A stretch of 64,000 bases of DNA from Phenylobacterium sp. (GCF_016124325.1 NZ_WGNY01000021.1:18955-82954), one strand, 5' to 3'. Shown: positions 51,444 through 61,082, counted from the stretch's first letter. The notes: generated by a model from the letters alone, not told the origin. Translations and numbers: made by a program.

Positions 51444-52001
51444 ATGGTCCGTCGCAAGAACAGCCGCACACTGCTCAAGCTGGCCCTCGTGGGCGTCGCC
51501 GCCGCGTCCATGGCCGCCTGCGCCAAGAAGCCGATGCCGGTGACCCAGCAGCCGGCCCCGCCGCCGGCCGCCCCGCCGCCCACGCCGCAGCCCCCGCCGC
51601 CCGCGGTGACCCAGCAGCCGACCGGCCCGCTGCCGGGCTCGACGCAGGACTTCGTCGTGAACGTGGGCGACCGCGTCTACTTCGACACCGACCAGTACAC
51701 GGTCCGCGACGACGCCATGCCGCTGCTCGACGCCCAGTCGGCGTGGCTGCGCCGCTATCCGGGCGTGCAGGTGCGCATCGAGGGCAACTGCGACGAACGC
51801 GGCACCCGCGAATACAACCTGGCGCTCGGCGCCCGCCGCGCCAACTCGGTGCGCGACTACCTCGTCAGCCACGGCGTGTCGGCCGACCGGATCGCCACCA
51901 TCTCGTTCGGCAAGGAGAAGCCGATCGACGACGGTTCCGGCGAGGACGCCTGGCAGAAGAACCGCAACGCGCACACCGCGATCGTCTCGGGCGCGCGCTG
52001 A
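51444..52001 (+). CDS. pal: Peptidoglycan-associated lipoprotein Pal
   Basis: The 185-residue precursor has lipobox MAAC, a long Pro-rich linker (PAPPPAAPPPTPQPPPPAVT) and an OmpA-C domain with peptidoglycan-binding residues in YFDTDQYTVRDD, EGNCDERGTREYNLALGARR. It anchors the outer membrane to the wall. A 69-bp gap after tolB could hold a separate promoter. Confidence 0.96.
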   Translation: MVRRKNSRTLLKLALVGVAAASMAACAKKPMPVTQQPAPPPAAPPPTPQPPPPAVTQQPTGPLPGSTQDFVVNVGDRVYFDTDQYTVRDDAMPLLDAQSAWLRRYPGVQVRIEGNCDERGTREYNLALGARRANSVRDYLVSHGVSADRIATISFGKEKPIDDGSGEDAWQKNRNAHTAIVSGAR

Positions 52002-52013
52002 GACTGACCGCGT

Positions 52014-52874
52014 ATGCGTAAGGGCCGAACCGTCCTGACCGTGCTGGCGCTGGCCGTCCTTGCGACGGCCGGCCCGGCCTTGTCGCAGACTCCGATGCCG
52101 GAGGATCCGCTCGACAAGCGCGACGCCAAGCGGGTCGAACGTATGGAGAAGGTGGTGCGCGAGTTGCGCGCCATCGTCTTCCAGCTCCGCGACACCGGCA
52201 AACCCGTGGTGGTGCAGCCGGCGGACACCGACGCCCGCATGGACGAGCTGGCGGCCCGCATCACCGACCTCGAACAGTCGCTCCAGCGGCTGAACGGCTC
52301 GCTGGAGGTCACGACTCACGAGCTCCAGGTCGAGAAGCGCGACAACGAACGGCTGCGCGGCGACCTCGACGCCCTGAGCCAGCGGCTGAGCGCGCTGGAG
52401 CAACGGCTCGCCTCGGGCGAACCGGCCCCCGGCCCGGACGCAGGCGCCCCCACGCCCGGCCCCACCGCCGGCGCCGCGCCCGCGGGCGACCCCGCCCAGG
52501 ACTTCGCCCAGGCCCGCCAGCTGATGCTGGCCGGCGACTACGATTCCGCCCAGGCCGCCTTCGCCGCCTTCGTCCAGGCCTGGCCCGACGATCCCAAGGC
52601 GCCCGAAGCCAGCTACTGGTGGGGCAAGACGCTCAGCGTCCGCGGGGCCAACGCCGACGCCGCCAAGGCCTACATCGGCGCCATCCGCGGCTGGCCCAAG
52701 ACGCCCTGGGCGCCCGACGCCGTGGTCGAGCTGGCCCGCGCCCTGGTGGCGCTCAAGAAGCCCGACGACGCCTGCCAGACCCTGGCGGAGTTCGCCAAGC
52801 GCTATCCGAAGGCCCCGGCCAACGTCATGAGCCGCGCCGCCGCCGCGCGCGCTCAGGCCAATTGCGCGGCCTGA
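52014..52874 (+). CDS. cpoB: Cell division coordinator CpoB (YbgF)
   Basis: The 286 residues have a signal peptide (LTVLALAVLATAGPALS), a coiled-coil domain (about 40-145), a Gly/Pro/Ala linker and three TPR-like repeats (DFAQARQLMLAGDYDSAQAA, YWWGKTLSVRGANADAAKAY). CpoB coordinates peptidoglycan synthesis with Tol constriction. It follows pal by 12 bp; tilS overlaps its 3' end. Confidence 0.93.
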   Translation: MRKGRTVLTVLALAVLATAGPALSQTPMPEDPLDKRDAKRVERMEKVVRELRAIVFQLRDTGKPVVVQPADTDARMDELAARITDLEQSLQRLNGSLEVTTHELQVEKRDNERLRGDLDALSQRLSALEQRLASGEPAPGPDAGAPTPGPTAGAAPAGDPAQDFAQARQLMLAGDYDSAQAAFAAFVQAWPDDPKAPEASYWWGKTLSVRGANADAAKAYIGAIRGWPKTPWAPDAVVELARALVALKKPDDACQTLAEFAKRYPKAPANVMSRAAAARAQANCAA

Positions 52875-54088
52875 CACCGCTCGAATCCACCGTCGCGGCC
52901 GTCCTCGACGCACGCCTGCTGCGCGACAGCCCCCGGCCGCTCGCCGTGGCCCTCTCGGGCGGCGGGGATTCCCTGGCGTTGACCCTCATCGCCGACGCAT
53001 GGGCTCGCGCCGCCGGCCGTCCGCTGATCGTCCTGTCGATGGATCATGGCCTCCAGCCCCAGAGCCGGGCATGGCTCGACGCCTGCGCTGCGACCGCCGC
53101 GCGCCTCGGCCGCCCGTTCCGCGCCCTGGCCTGGGCCGGCGAAAAGCCCGCGAGCGGCGTGCCGGCGGCCGCCCGCGCCGCGCGCCACCGGTTGCTTGCC
53201 GAGGCGGGGCGCGCCATGGGCGCCCGCGTCATCCTGATGGGCCATACCGCCGACGACGCCGCCGAGGCCCAGGCCATGCGGGCGGCGGGCGGCGTCACGC
53301 CCGATCCTCGCGAGTGGGCGCCGTCGCCGGCCTGGCCGGCGGGCCGCGGCGTCTTCCTGCTGCGGCCGCTGATGGGCGTGCGCCGCGCAGGCCTGCGTGA
53401 CTGGCTCACCACCCGAGGCGAGACCTGGATCGACGATCCCGCCAACGACGACCTCCGCTACGCCCGCGCCCGCGCCCGCCGGGCCGCACCCACCCCGGCG
53501 AGGCCCCGGGCCGAACCGCCGCTCGTCCTCGCCGCCCAGGCCACGGAGGCGGCGGGCGTCATCCGCCTCGCCCGCGCCGCCTTGGTCGACGCCGATCCCG
53601 CCGAGGCCCGGCGCTTCGTGGCGGTCGCGGCGGTCTGCGCCGGCGGCGGCGCGCGACCTCCGGCCAGGGGACGCGCCCAGCGGGCGGCCGAGATGCTGCG
53701 GGACGCCGGGCCGGTCGTCACGACCCTGGCCGGCGCGAGGATCGAGGCCGACGCGGAGCAGGTCCGCATCTTCCGCGAGCCCGGCGAGGCCCGGCGCGGC
53801 GGCCTCGCGCCAGTGGCGGCCGACGGCGAGGCCATCGTCTGGGACGGCCGCTTCGACGTGGAGGCCAAGGGCCACGAAACCCGCCGGCTCGCGGGCCTGA
53901 TCGGCCGCCTTCCGGCCGATCAGCGCGCGGCGCTCGCCCGCCTTCCCCCGGCCGCACGGGGCGCGCTTCCGGCCTGGATCGGCGAGGACGGGTCGGTGTC
54001 GTGCCCGGCGCTCACGGGCGAGGCTGCGAGCCTGGTGGGCGAACGCCTGCGCGCCGCCGCCGGCCTGGTGGTCAGCGAGCCGGCGTGA
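52862..54088 (+). CDS. tilS: tRNA(Ile)-lysidine synthetase TilS
   Basis: The 408-residue N-type ATP pyrophosphatase has P-loop ALSGGGDSLALTL and LSMDHGLQPQSRAW, and later MGHTADDAAEAQAMRAAGG. It converts the wobble C of tRNA-Ile(CAU) to lysidine. The C-terminal half is degenerate but typical for alphaproteobacteria. The TTG at 52862 overlaps cpoB by 13 bp; no better start is visible. The usual neighbour ftsH is not downstream here; a convergent hydrolase overlaps the end by 17 bp. Confidence 0.88.
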   Translation: MRGLTPLESTVAAVLDARLLRDSPRPLAVALSGGGDSLALTLIADAWARAAGRPLIVLSMDHGLQPQSRAWLDACAATAARLGRPFRALAWAGEKPASGVPAAARAARHRLLAEAGRAMGARVILMGHTADDAAEAQAMRAAGGVTPDPREWAPSPAWPAGRGVFLLRPLMGVRRAGLRDWLTTRGETWIDDPANDDLRYARARARRAAPTPARPRAEPPLVLAAQATEAAGVIRLARAALVDADPAEARRFVAVAAVCAGGGARPPARGRAQRAAEMLRDAGPVVTTLAGARIEADAEQVRIFREPGEARRGGLAPVAADGEAIVWDGRFDVEAKGHETRRLAGLIGRLPADQRAALARLPPAARGALPAWIGEDGSVSCPALTGEAASLVGERLRAAAGLVVSEPA

Positions 54089-54971
54089 CCGCGGCGGGCC
54101 CGGTCTCGCAGCCGGGCTGGGCCAGCACGTGCGTAACGCCGCGGACGATGGCGTCGGCGTAGCGGGGCCCCAGCAGGTTCGCATGGTTCGAGCCCGCCAC
54201 GTGCTCGACGTAGCCGTGCTGCGAATGCCGCGCCGGGGCTTGCTGAACCTCGCGGATCGCGCCGCGCGCCTGGGCCGCGCCGGCCGTCACCACCGCGACG
54301 GGCAGGTCGGCCGGCAGCTCCGCAGCGCCCGCCAGCGCCGAGGTGGCCGGCCAGGCCATCACCTCGGCCGCCGCCCCGTGGGCGTGGGGGGCCGAGGCGT
54401 GGATGCGCCGCTTCTCCGCCCCCGCCTCGCCGGGCAGGCCGATGAGGTTGCCCGACACGAACGACACCGGGACCATCAGCCCGAAGCGCGCGCCGTGGCT
54501 CACCGCCTGCAGCAGGCGGCCGAACCCGCGGACCACGGGCGGGCCGCCGGGCAGTTTCAGGACGTCCGGGGTGATGGCGTCCACCAGCACCAGGCCCGCG
54601 ACCGGAACCGTCCGCTCCAGGGCGAACAGGCGCACCATCAGCCCGCCCATCGAGTGGCCGCACAGCACGATCGGCCCCGGTTCGCCGAGCGCCCGCAGCA
54701 GGGCTTCCAGGTCGTCGTTGATGGCGCGGCCGTCACGCGGCTCGGGGCCTGGGTCGGAGTGGCCAAGGCCCGCGCGGTCGTAGGCCAGGCTCCGCAGGCC
54801 CTTGGCGGCCAGCTTCTCCTGGACCACGGCCCAGTCGGCCGCGCAGCCGAAGGCGCCGTGCTCGCACACGACGAGGGGACCCTGCGCCGCGGCCGGGCCG
54901 GCGCGCACCACGCGCAGCCGTCGGCCGCCGATATCGACGCGCTCGCCCCGGAAGACGGGCGATCGGCTCAC
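54072..54971 (-). CDS. Alpha/beta hydrolase
   Basis: This 299-residue hydrolase has the oxyanion region VVCEHGAFGCAADW, nucleophile elbow VLCGHSMGGLMVR, acid around LPVAVVTAG and final His in AGSNHANLLGP. There is no signal peptide. It starts with GTG overlapping the stop of the M23 gene (GTGA), so its synthesis is coupled to that peptidase, and it overlaps tilS convergently by 17 bp. Substrate unknown; esterase or lactonase are possibilities. Confidence 0.87.
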   Translation of the reverse strand: MSRSPVFRGERVDIGGRRLRVVRAGPAAAQGPLVVCEHGAFGCAADWAVVQEKLAAKGLRSLAYDRAGLGHSDPGPEPRDGRAINDDLEALLRALGEPGPIVLCGHSMGGLMVRLFALERTVPVAGLVLVDAITPDVLKLPGGPPVVRGFGRLLQAVSHGARFGLMVPVSFVSGNLIGLPGEAGAEKRRIHASAPHAHGAAAEVMAWPATSALAGAAELPADLPVAVVTAGAAQARGAIREVQQAPARHSQHGYVEHVAGSNHANLLGPRYADAIVRGVTHVLAQPGCETGPAAVTPAR

Positions 54972-55852
54972 TGGAAGGAGAGCTTCGCCCGCGGACGCCC
55001 GTCGGGGCCGATGGCCAGGCTCTGCAGGCCGTCGATCTGCTCGTTGCGGGCCGCCTCGCGGACCTGGCCTTCCAGGTTGCGCTCGGCGGCGGCGAGATCC
55101 TGGGCGTCGGAGGTCCTGCGGCGCACCACGATGGTCTGGGCGTCCCGCGCCGCCATCAGCGCCCGTTTGCTCTCGGGGATGTACGACACCTGGGCGATAC
55201 GCACGCGCCCGGAATAGCGTCGCGCCTTGTCCAGCGGCAGGTCGCCGGCCTCGGCGAAAGCCTTGCCCAGGAACAGCGCCGGGTTCAGCGGCCGGTCGAC
55301 GCCGTCGCGGATCTCGAAGTGCAGGTGCGGACCCGTGGACGAACCGGTCGAGCCGACCCGGCCCAGGCGGTCGCCGGCCTGGACCACCATGCCCGGCTTC
55401 ACGTCGCGCTCGATCCCGCCCAGATGGGCGTAGAGGGTGGTCAGGCCCTCGGCGTGCCGCACCTCGACGAAGCGGCCGTAGCCGCCCCGGGTCCCGGCGT
55501 CGACGACCACGCCGTTGGCCGCCGCGCGCACCGGCACCCCGGCGTCGGCCGAGATGTCGACGCCCTCATGCAGCCGCCCGCCGCCCTCCCAGGGCAGCTT
55601 GCGCAGGCCGAACGGCGAGACCACCGCGTGGCCCGGCACCGGCTCCAGGAAATAGACCAGCACCTCGCCATCCTTGGCCACGGGCGGTGCGACCGCCCGG
55701 GCCGCGGGCGCGGGCTCGCGAAGCGGGTGGTTTCCGTCGGGCAGGGAGGCGTGGGCCACGGCGAAGGCGCTAAGGCCGGCTGCGCCCACGATCATCGCGC
55801 GCGGCAGCAAGCGCCCGGCGCGCGCGATCAGGAACGGCTTCAGGTCGGCCAT
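54968..55852 (-). CDS. M23 (LytM) peptidoglycan endopeptidase-type protein
   Basis: The 294 residues have a signal/TM segment (RAMIVGAAGLSAFAVAHASL) and a LytM domain with zinc ligands in LHEGVDISADAG and TGPHLHFEIRDG, all intact. A C-terminal helical part follows (AQDLAAAERNLEGQVREAAR). It should cut peptidoglycan cross-links in the periplasm. The ATG at 55852 is preceded by GGTGGA. Confidence 0.87.
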   Translation of the reverse strand: MADLKPFLIARAGRLLPRAMIVGAAGLSAFAVAHASLPDGNHPLREPAPAARAVAPPVAKDGEVLVYFLEPVPGHAVVSPFGLRKLPWEGGGRLHEGVDISADAGVPVRAAANGVVVDAGTRGGYGRFVEVRHAEGLTTLYAHLGGIERDVKPGMVVQAGDRLGRVGSTGSSTGPHLHFEIRDGVDRPLNPALFLGKAFAEAGDLPLDKARRYSGRVRIAQVSYIPESKRALMAARDAQTIVVRRRTSDAQDLAAAERNLEGQVREAARNEQIDGLQSLAIGPDGRPRAKLSFQ

Positions 55853-56000
55853 GCAGCATCCACCATCACCGCCGCGCCGGTTGGCCCGGCGTCGGCATCC
55901 GTCCCCGACCTGGACGGCCGGCAGACTGGCGGGCCTTCTAGGCAAAATCCGGGCCGCGGGCAAACCCGCGCCCGCGCCAGGGGAATCGCCGGGCCGGCGC

Positions 56001-58997
56001 TCAGAACTGGAAGCGCACCACCGCCCGGACGTCGTATTCCCTGTAGCCGCTGTCGACGGTGGCGCCGCCGTCCAGCGCGTAGAGCACCTTCGCCGCGCCG
56101 CCGCGGACGCCCGCGCGCAGCACGGCCCCGCCCTTGGCCACGTCCTCGGCGTCGAGGGTGAAGTCGCTGCCGCCGTCGAAGTGGGCCGTGGTGCCGCCCG
56201 GTCCGCCCGCGATGCGGGCGCGATAGCCGGCCTTGATCTCGGGCGCGAAATAGACCTCGTCCCCGAAGCGCCAGCCCACCGCCAGCAGGGCCTCGCCGGT
56301 CAGGAGGTCGCCCGTGCGCTTGTCCACGGTGAGGTCGAAGCCGGAGCCGCCGCCGCTCTCGTGATAGCCGTCCTCGGCCAGGCGCACATAGCTCAGCGAT
56401 AGCTCGGGCCGGGCGTAGAGCGATCCCAGCCGCGCCTCGTAGGAGACCCCGGCGTAGCCGTCGACCATCCAGGCGCCCCAGTCGGCCTTGGCCCGGATGT
56501 CGAGGTCGGTGGCGATCAGCCGCCGGTCGCCCTTCATGAACGCATAGCCCACGCCGCCGCGCGCCGTCGCCTGCAGCGGCCCGCCGTCCAGGCGCCAGTA
56601 GAGGCCCGCGCCCAGCAGGTTCATGGTCACCTGCTCGCCGGCCGCCGCGCCGCGGTCCTTCACGTCGGCGCTGACGAAACTGACGTTGGCGCCCAGCGCC
56701 ATGTCCTCGCCCTGGAGGTCGGCGCCGGCGGCGAAGCCGAAGCCCTGGCTCTTGAAGCCCAGGGCGTCCTGCCGGTCCTGCTGCAGGCTGAAGACGATCT
56801 CCTGCGCCCAGGTGCCCGTGCCCGAGCTGGCGTCGATCCGCAGCGGCGTGGCGGCGGCCTTCGACACCGCCTGAGAGACGGCCGCCGCCGACATCAGCAC
56901 GCCGCCCGAGTGGTCGGGCAGCATCTGGTCGTACAGCGACTGGAAGCCCGTCTTGTCGCTCTGGGCCAGGAACGCCGCCTCGATGTCGGGGTTCTTGTCC
57001 AGCGAGTCGAACACCGCCGAATAGGCCTGGGACTCCGAGCGGTTGAGGCCGAGCTGGGCGGCGGTCTTGGCGGTCAGGTCGACATAGAGCGCGCCCGCCC
57101 CAGTGTCGGACCGCAGGCTCGCGGTGTAGAGGTAGGGCGCCCCGGCCAGGGTCGCGTCGGCCGCGCCCACGCTCAGGCTGCCGGCCTGGATGATCTGATA
57201 CGACTGGGCCCCGCGCGACAGGGAGGCCAAGGTGACGTTCACCTGGGCGCCCGAGGCCAGGGTCGCGGCGCCAGCGACGTTGAACCGCGTGCTGGTGGCG
57301 GCCGGATCGATGGTGACCGCAAGGACGCCCTTCTCGCCCACGTTCAGCGAACTGATGGTCAGCGGGCTGCCGTTGGTCACCGACAGCTCGCCGTTGCGGA
57401 TGTCGATGTCGAGCCGGTTGTCGCTGTCCGAGATCTCGCCGATGGCCACCGCGCCGCCCTCGATCACCAGCGTGTCGGCGCCGGCGCCGAAGCGCATGGC
57501 GCCGGTCAGCCGCCCGGCCAGCAGCTCCAGCCGGTCGTCGCCCGAGCCGAACATCACGTCGCCGGTGATCAAGGGGGCGTCGTCGCTGTTCACCACGGTC
57601 TGGCGGACGATGGCGCCGGAGGTGTTGGCCGACAGGTCGATGGCGATGGCCCGCCCGGTCTGGGTGACGCCGTCGTCCGGGGTCACCGCCGCGGCGATGG
57701 TCCCGGAGTTCTGCACGAAGGCGAGCGTCCCGGAGAGGTCGAGGATGGCGCGCGCGTCGCTCAGGCCGCCGATCTGCTGGGCCCCCACGGTGCCCGAGTT
57801 CACCAGCGCGGGAACGTCGGCGCCGGCGTTCAGCAGGACGCCCGTGGCGGTCGATCCGTACGACCGCGCCGAGATGGAGCCGCCCTGGTTGTTGATCCCG
57901 CCGGCCACCTTGACCGTGCCGCCGCCGTCCTGGCCGATCCGCAGGCCGATGGCCGACACTCCGTCGTTGACGCCGTAGCCGCCGATCGAGCCACGGTTGA
58001 CGATCCCGTAGGCCAGGGCGCCGGTCCCCACCGCGCCGATGGTGGTGGCGCGGTCCACGCTCCCGATGTCGATCGCGGGCGCGGCGCCGTACGAGACGAT
58101 GGCCGCCGTGCCCTCGGCGCTGTCGGTGATCCCGTCGCCGTCCTCGTCGTCGTTGGCGCTGTCCTTGTCGGCGGGCGGGACGTCCAGCAGCACGCCGCCG
58201 CCGACGTTGCCGGTGATGCGCACCGCCGCCCCGCCCTGCAGCAGGTCGTCGGCGTCGAGGGCGGCCCGCGCCGTGTCGGACAGCCGGCTCAGCGAGCGAT
58301 AGCCCGACGCGGCGATCGTGCTCTGCAGCTCCAGCGCGCCGCCCACGTCGCCGACCTCCACGCCGACGGCGGCGTCGCCGACGACGGAGATTCCCCCCGT
58401 CACCTCGACGTCGCCCGTCACGGAATCGGCGCGGAGGCCGACGGTGCGGTCCCCAGTCACATTGATCGACGCCGAACTCGTCACCGAGCCGACGATCTGC
58501 GTTTCCAGCGAGATCGCGGCCGAATCGTTGCCCTCTATGGTGATCGCGCCCGCGTTCACGATGGAGCCCGTCACCGGCGCGCTCCCGGTCGCGCGGATGC
58601 CGTAGCGGCCGCTGCCCTGGGCGAACGGCCCGTCGATGTCGCCATCGCCGTCCGTGTCGGTGGCGGTGTAGTCCTCGGCGAGGCCGATGCCGCCGGCGTT
58701 CGTGACCGTCGTGGCCACGCCGCCGTTGATCAGTATGCCCGTCGCGCTGCTGACGTTGTTGAAGCTGATCGTGCCGTTGTTGGTGACGGTGTTGGAGGAA
58801 TCGACCGTCACGGCCGCGCCGGCGATCGTGGGCGAGATGGCGCCGGCCGAGTCGATGGTGAGGTTGTCAGGCTGGCCGCTGGCTAGGGTCGAGGTGGCGA
58901 CCGGGGTCGTCGTGGCGGTGGAGATCTTGGTCTCGGCGTGTGCGGCGGCGGCCTGGAGGAGCGGCAGCACGGCCGCGGAGACGAGAAGGCGCTTCAT
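56001..58997 (-). CDS. Autotransporter outer-membrane beta-barrel protein
   Basis: The 998 residues have a signal peptide (MKRLLVSAAVLPLLQAAAAH), a passenger of about 700 residues with short beta-solenoid repeats (VTNNGTISFNN, IVNRGSIGGYG, LVNSGTVGAQQ, FVQNSGTIAA) and a C-terminal autotransporter barrel (about 730-998) ending VRAVVRFQF. Asp-rich loops DTDGDGDIDG and DEDGDGITDS look like calcium sites. AGGAAAGCC precedes the ATG at 58997. It is divergent from the XRE regulator. The function is adhesion-like by inference. Confidence 0.9.
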   Translation of the reverse strand: MKRLLVSAAVLPLLQAAAAHAETKISTATTTPVATSTLASGQPDNLTIDSAGAISPTIAGAAVTVDSSNTVTNNGTISFNNVSSATGILINGGVATTVTNAGGIGLAEDYTATDTDGDGDIDGPFAQGSGRYGIRATGSAPVTGSIVNAGAITIEGNDSAAISLETQIVGSVTSSASINVTGDRTVGLRADSVTGDVEVTGGISVVGDAAVGVEVGDVGGALELQSTIAASGYRSLSRLSDTARAALDADDLLQGGAAVRITGNVGGGVLLDVPPADKDSANDDEDGDGITDSAEGTAAIVSYGAAPAIDIGSVDRATTIGAVGTGALAYGIVNRGSIGGYGVNDGVSAIGLRIGQDGGGTVKVAGGINNQGGSISARSYGSTATGVLLNAGADVPALVNSGTVGAQQIGGLSDARAILDLSGTLAFVQNSGTIAAAVTPDDGVTQTGRAIAIDLSANTSGAIVRQTVVNSDDAPLITGDVMFGSGDDRLELLAGRLTGAMRFGAGADTLVIEGGAVAIGEISDSDNRLDIDIRNGELSVTNGSPLTISSLNVGEKGVLAVTIDPAATSTRFNVAGAATLASGAQVNVTLASLSRGAQSYQIIQAGSLSVGAADATLAGAPYLYTASLRSDTGAGALYVDLTAKTAAQLGLNRSESQAYSAVFDSLDKNPDIEAAFLAQSDKTGFQSLYDQMLPDHSGGVLMSAAAVSQAVSKAAATPLRIDASSGTGTWAQEIVFSLQQDRQDALGFKSQGFGFAAGADLQGEDMALGANVSFVSADVKDRGAAAGEQVTMNLLGAGLYWRLDGGPLQATARGGVGYAFMKGDRRLIATDLDIRAKADWGAWMVDGYAGVSYEARLGSLYARPELSLSYVRLAEDGYHESGGGSGFDLTVDKRTGDLLTGEALLAVGWRFGDEVYFAPEIKAGYRARIAGGPGGTTAHFDGGSDFTLDAEDVAKGGAVLRAGVRGGAAKVLYALDGGATVDSGYREYDVRAVVRFQF

Positions 58998-59135
58998 GGC
59001 TTTCCTGAGATCGGTCGACATGGTAGCCGTAACGCGCGGCTACGCGTCGCATAATTACTTGTTTCGTTTTTACTGTAGTCGATGAGCCGCGCTTCCCGCA
59101 AGGGTGTCGTGCGATGACCCTGGGGGGACACCGAG

Positions 59136-59474
59136 ATGCCGAGACCCGCGACCGATCCCGCCAAAGCCGCCCAGATCAAGGCGCTGCGCCAGCAGGCGGG
59201 ACGCTGGCTGAAGACGGCTCGGGAAACGGCGGGCCTCACCCAGGCCGAGCTCGCCGAGAAGGTGGGGCTGCGGTACTACACGTTCGTCAGCCAGGTGGAG
59301 AGCGGGCTGGGCCGCCTGCCCATCGAGACCCAGGGCGTCTGGGCCGAGGCGCTGGGCCTCGATCCCTGCGAGTTCGCCCGGACGCTGCTGCGCTATTACG
59401 AACCCGAACTGTTCAGGTTGCTGTTCGGAAGCGAAGCGGTCGCAGAAATGCCGCAGGGCCGGGCGACGGCCTGA
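59136..59474 (+). CDS. XRE-family HTH regulator paired with RTX-type protein
   Basis: The 112 residues contain a Cro/CI HTH (about 25-80): TARETAGLTQAELAEKVGLR, then YYTFVSQVESGLGRLP. The C-terminus (FARTLLRYYEPELFRLLFG) is conserved in similar alphaproteobacterial proteins as I recall. It is followed 26 bp later by the RTX-type gene in the same direction, so the two are probably one operon, and it is divergent from the autotransporter gene, across an AT-rich promoter region (59040-59090). Confidence 0.85.
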   Translation: MPRPATDPAKAAQIKALRQQAGRWLKTARETAGLTQAELAEKVGLRYYTFVSQVESGLGRLPIETQGVWAEALGLDPCEFARTLLRYYEPELFRLLFGSEAVAEMPQGRATA

Positions 59475-59500
59475 TCCGGCTGGAGGTGCTTTCCTAAACG

Positions 59501-61072
59501 ATGGGCCAGATCGTTCCCTTCGTGGCGCGCGTGCGCGACAGCGGCGATTGGACCGCCGCCGAGCGGGCGCGGCTGGAGGCGCTCGCCGACCAGCTGCAGG
59601 CCAGCGGCGTCAAGGTCGACGTGGTGTTCGGCGCCACCGACGCCGGCGATCCGTGGTGCGTCGTCACCAACGGGGACGGTGACGTCCTGATCCATGTGGC
59701 CCGCATCGGCGGCGTATTCGTGGTGCACTCGGCCGTCGACGACACCATCAGCGAGGACGCCGACCTGCACGCCGCGCTGCGCGAGCAACTCGACGCGGCG
59801 GGCGCGATGCCACCGCAGACGTCGGCGACGATCCTGCCCTTCGGCCTGACCGCGCGCCAGGGACAGACGTTCCTCGCCCTCGTGGCGGCCAGCGCCTTCT
59901 TCTACGAGACCCTTGGCGACGCGGGCCCGGCGGACGCCGCCGTCGCGCCGCCGCTCCCGCCCAGCGAAGACCCGGTCCCTCTCCCGCCCGGGCCCGAGGA
60001 CTCGACCGTCCAGCACCGCGAGACCGCCGCGCAGGCCAGCGCCCTGCCCGATCCGCACGACGACGCCGCGCCGGTCGCCGCCACGCTCGAGCCGGCGTCC
60101 GATCCGCAACCCGCCGCGGCGCCGGCCGTCGAGGAAGAACTGCCATCGCCCCCGCCGCAGACGGCGCCCGTGGCGCACGCCGCCGTGGACGCGACGGTGG
60201 CGCCCGCCGCCGCCGAGGACGCGGCGCCGGTCACTGTCATCAAGGGCACGGACGGCGACGACCTGCTGGTCGGCACGGCCGCCGACGAGCGCATCGAAGG
60301 CGGCGCGGGCAACGACACCCTGATCGGCGGCGGCGGCCACGACACCCTCGACGGGGGCGCCGGGAACGACCGCATCGAACTGGCTCCGGACGCGGTGGCC
60401 ATCGGGGGAAGCGGCGCCGACACCTTCGTCGTCCAGGCGCCCGTCCACCCTGGCCATCCCGACACGCTGCTGGGCGTGGTGCTCGACTTCAACGGCGCCG
60501 AGGGCGACCGGCTCGTCACCTGGCGCGGTGAATGGATCCGCTTCGGACAGAACGGCGACCCGCCGCCGGGCCCGCCCCCGCCCAGGACAGATGGGACGGC
60601 CACGGACGGCGGCGACGCCGGACAGAACACTGGCGCGACGCCCGACCACAACAGCCTGCTGACGACGGCGACGGTCGCTCCCGACGACGGGACGCAGAAC
60701 GGAGGCGACGACGGGTCGCGCACCGTCGGACCGTTCACCTTGATCCCGACGAACGACTTCGTCCGAGTGGAAGTCGATCTCAACGGCGACGGGACACCCG
60801 ACGGCTATGTGCTGGTCCGAAGCCGCGCAACGACGCCCCAGGCGGGGGACGCGAGCGAGGCCACGCACTCAGTGGGGCCCTTGACCGTCACCGATACCGC
60901 GACGTCCACGCGCCTCGACGTCGATCTCAACGGCGACGGCGTTTCAGACAGCTTTATGATCGTCGACCACCGCGGATGGCCCCCGTCCGCGGGCGCCGAC
61001 GCCCAGGCGACCGATCCGGTGATGGCGTCGGTCGGCCACACGCTGACGGCGGCGGCCGACTTCCTGGGTTGA
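59501..61072 (+). CDS. Unusual RTX/calcium-binding protein with conserved N-terminal domain
   Basis: The 523 residues lack a signal peptide. Residues 1-100 form a globular domain with DWTAAERARLEALADQL and VLIHVARIGGVFVVHSA. A short hydrophobic stretch (about 123-140, TFLALVAASAFFYETLG) and a Pro/Ala-rich linker follow. RTX nonapeptides lie at about 250-290 (GAGNDTLIGGGGHDTLDGGA). Two tandem repeats with EF-hand-like loops (VDLNGDGTPDGYVLV and VDLNGDGVSDSFMIV) complete it. Export by a type I system is possible, or membrane anchoring with the N-domain inside. Function unknown. Confidence 0.8.
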   Translation: MGQIVPFVARVRDSGDWTAAERARLEALADQLQASGVKVDVVFGATDAGDPWCVVTNGDGDVLIHVARIGGVFVVHSAVDDTISEDADLHAALREQLDAAGAMPPQTSATILPFGLTARQGQTFLALVAASAFFYETLGDAGPADAAVAPPLPPSEDPVPLPPGPEDSTVQHRETAAQASALPDPHDDAAPVAATLEPASDPQPAAAPAVEEELPSPPPQTAPVAHAAVDATVAPAAAEDAAPVTVIKGTDGDDLLVGTAADERIEGGAGNDTLIGGGGHDTLDGGAGNDRIELAPDAVAIGGSGADTFVVQAPVHPGHPDTLLGVVLDFNGAEGDRLVTWRGEWIRFGQNGDPPPGPPPPRTDGTATDGGDAGQNTGATPDHNSLLTTATVAPDDGTQNGGDDGSRTVGPFTLIPTNDFVRVEVDLNGDGTPDGYVLVRSRATTPQAGDASEATHSVGPLTVTDTATSTRLDVDLNGDGVSDSFMIVDHRGWPPSAGADAQATDPVMASVGHTLTAAADFLG

Positions 61073-61082
61073 GCGGCCGGGG

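Noticed and set aside
56910..58886. 658-codon frame antisense to the autotransporter
   Set aside because: Arg/Gly/Val/Ala/Asp-rich translation typical of the reverse of a Gly/Ala/Thr-rich gene.
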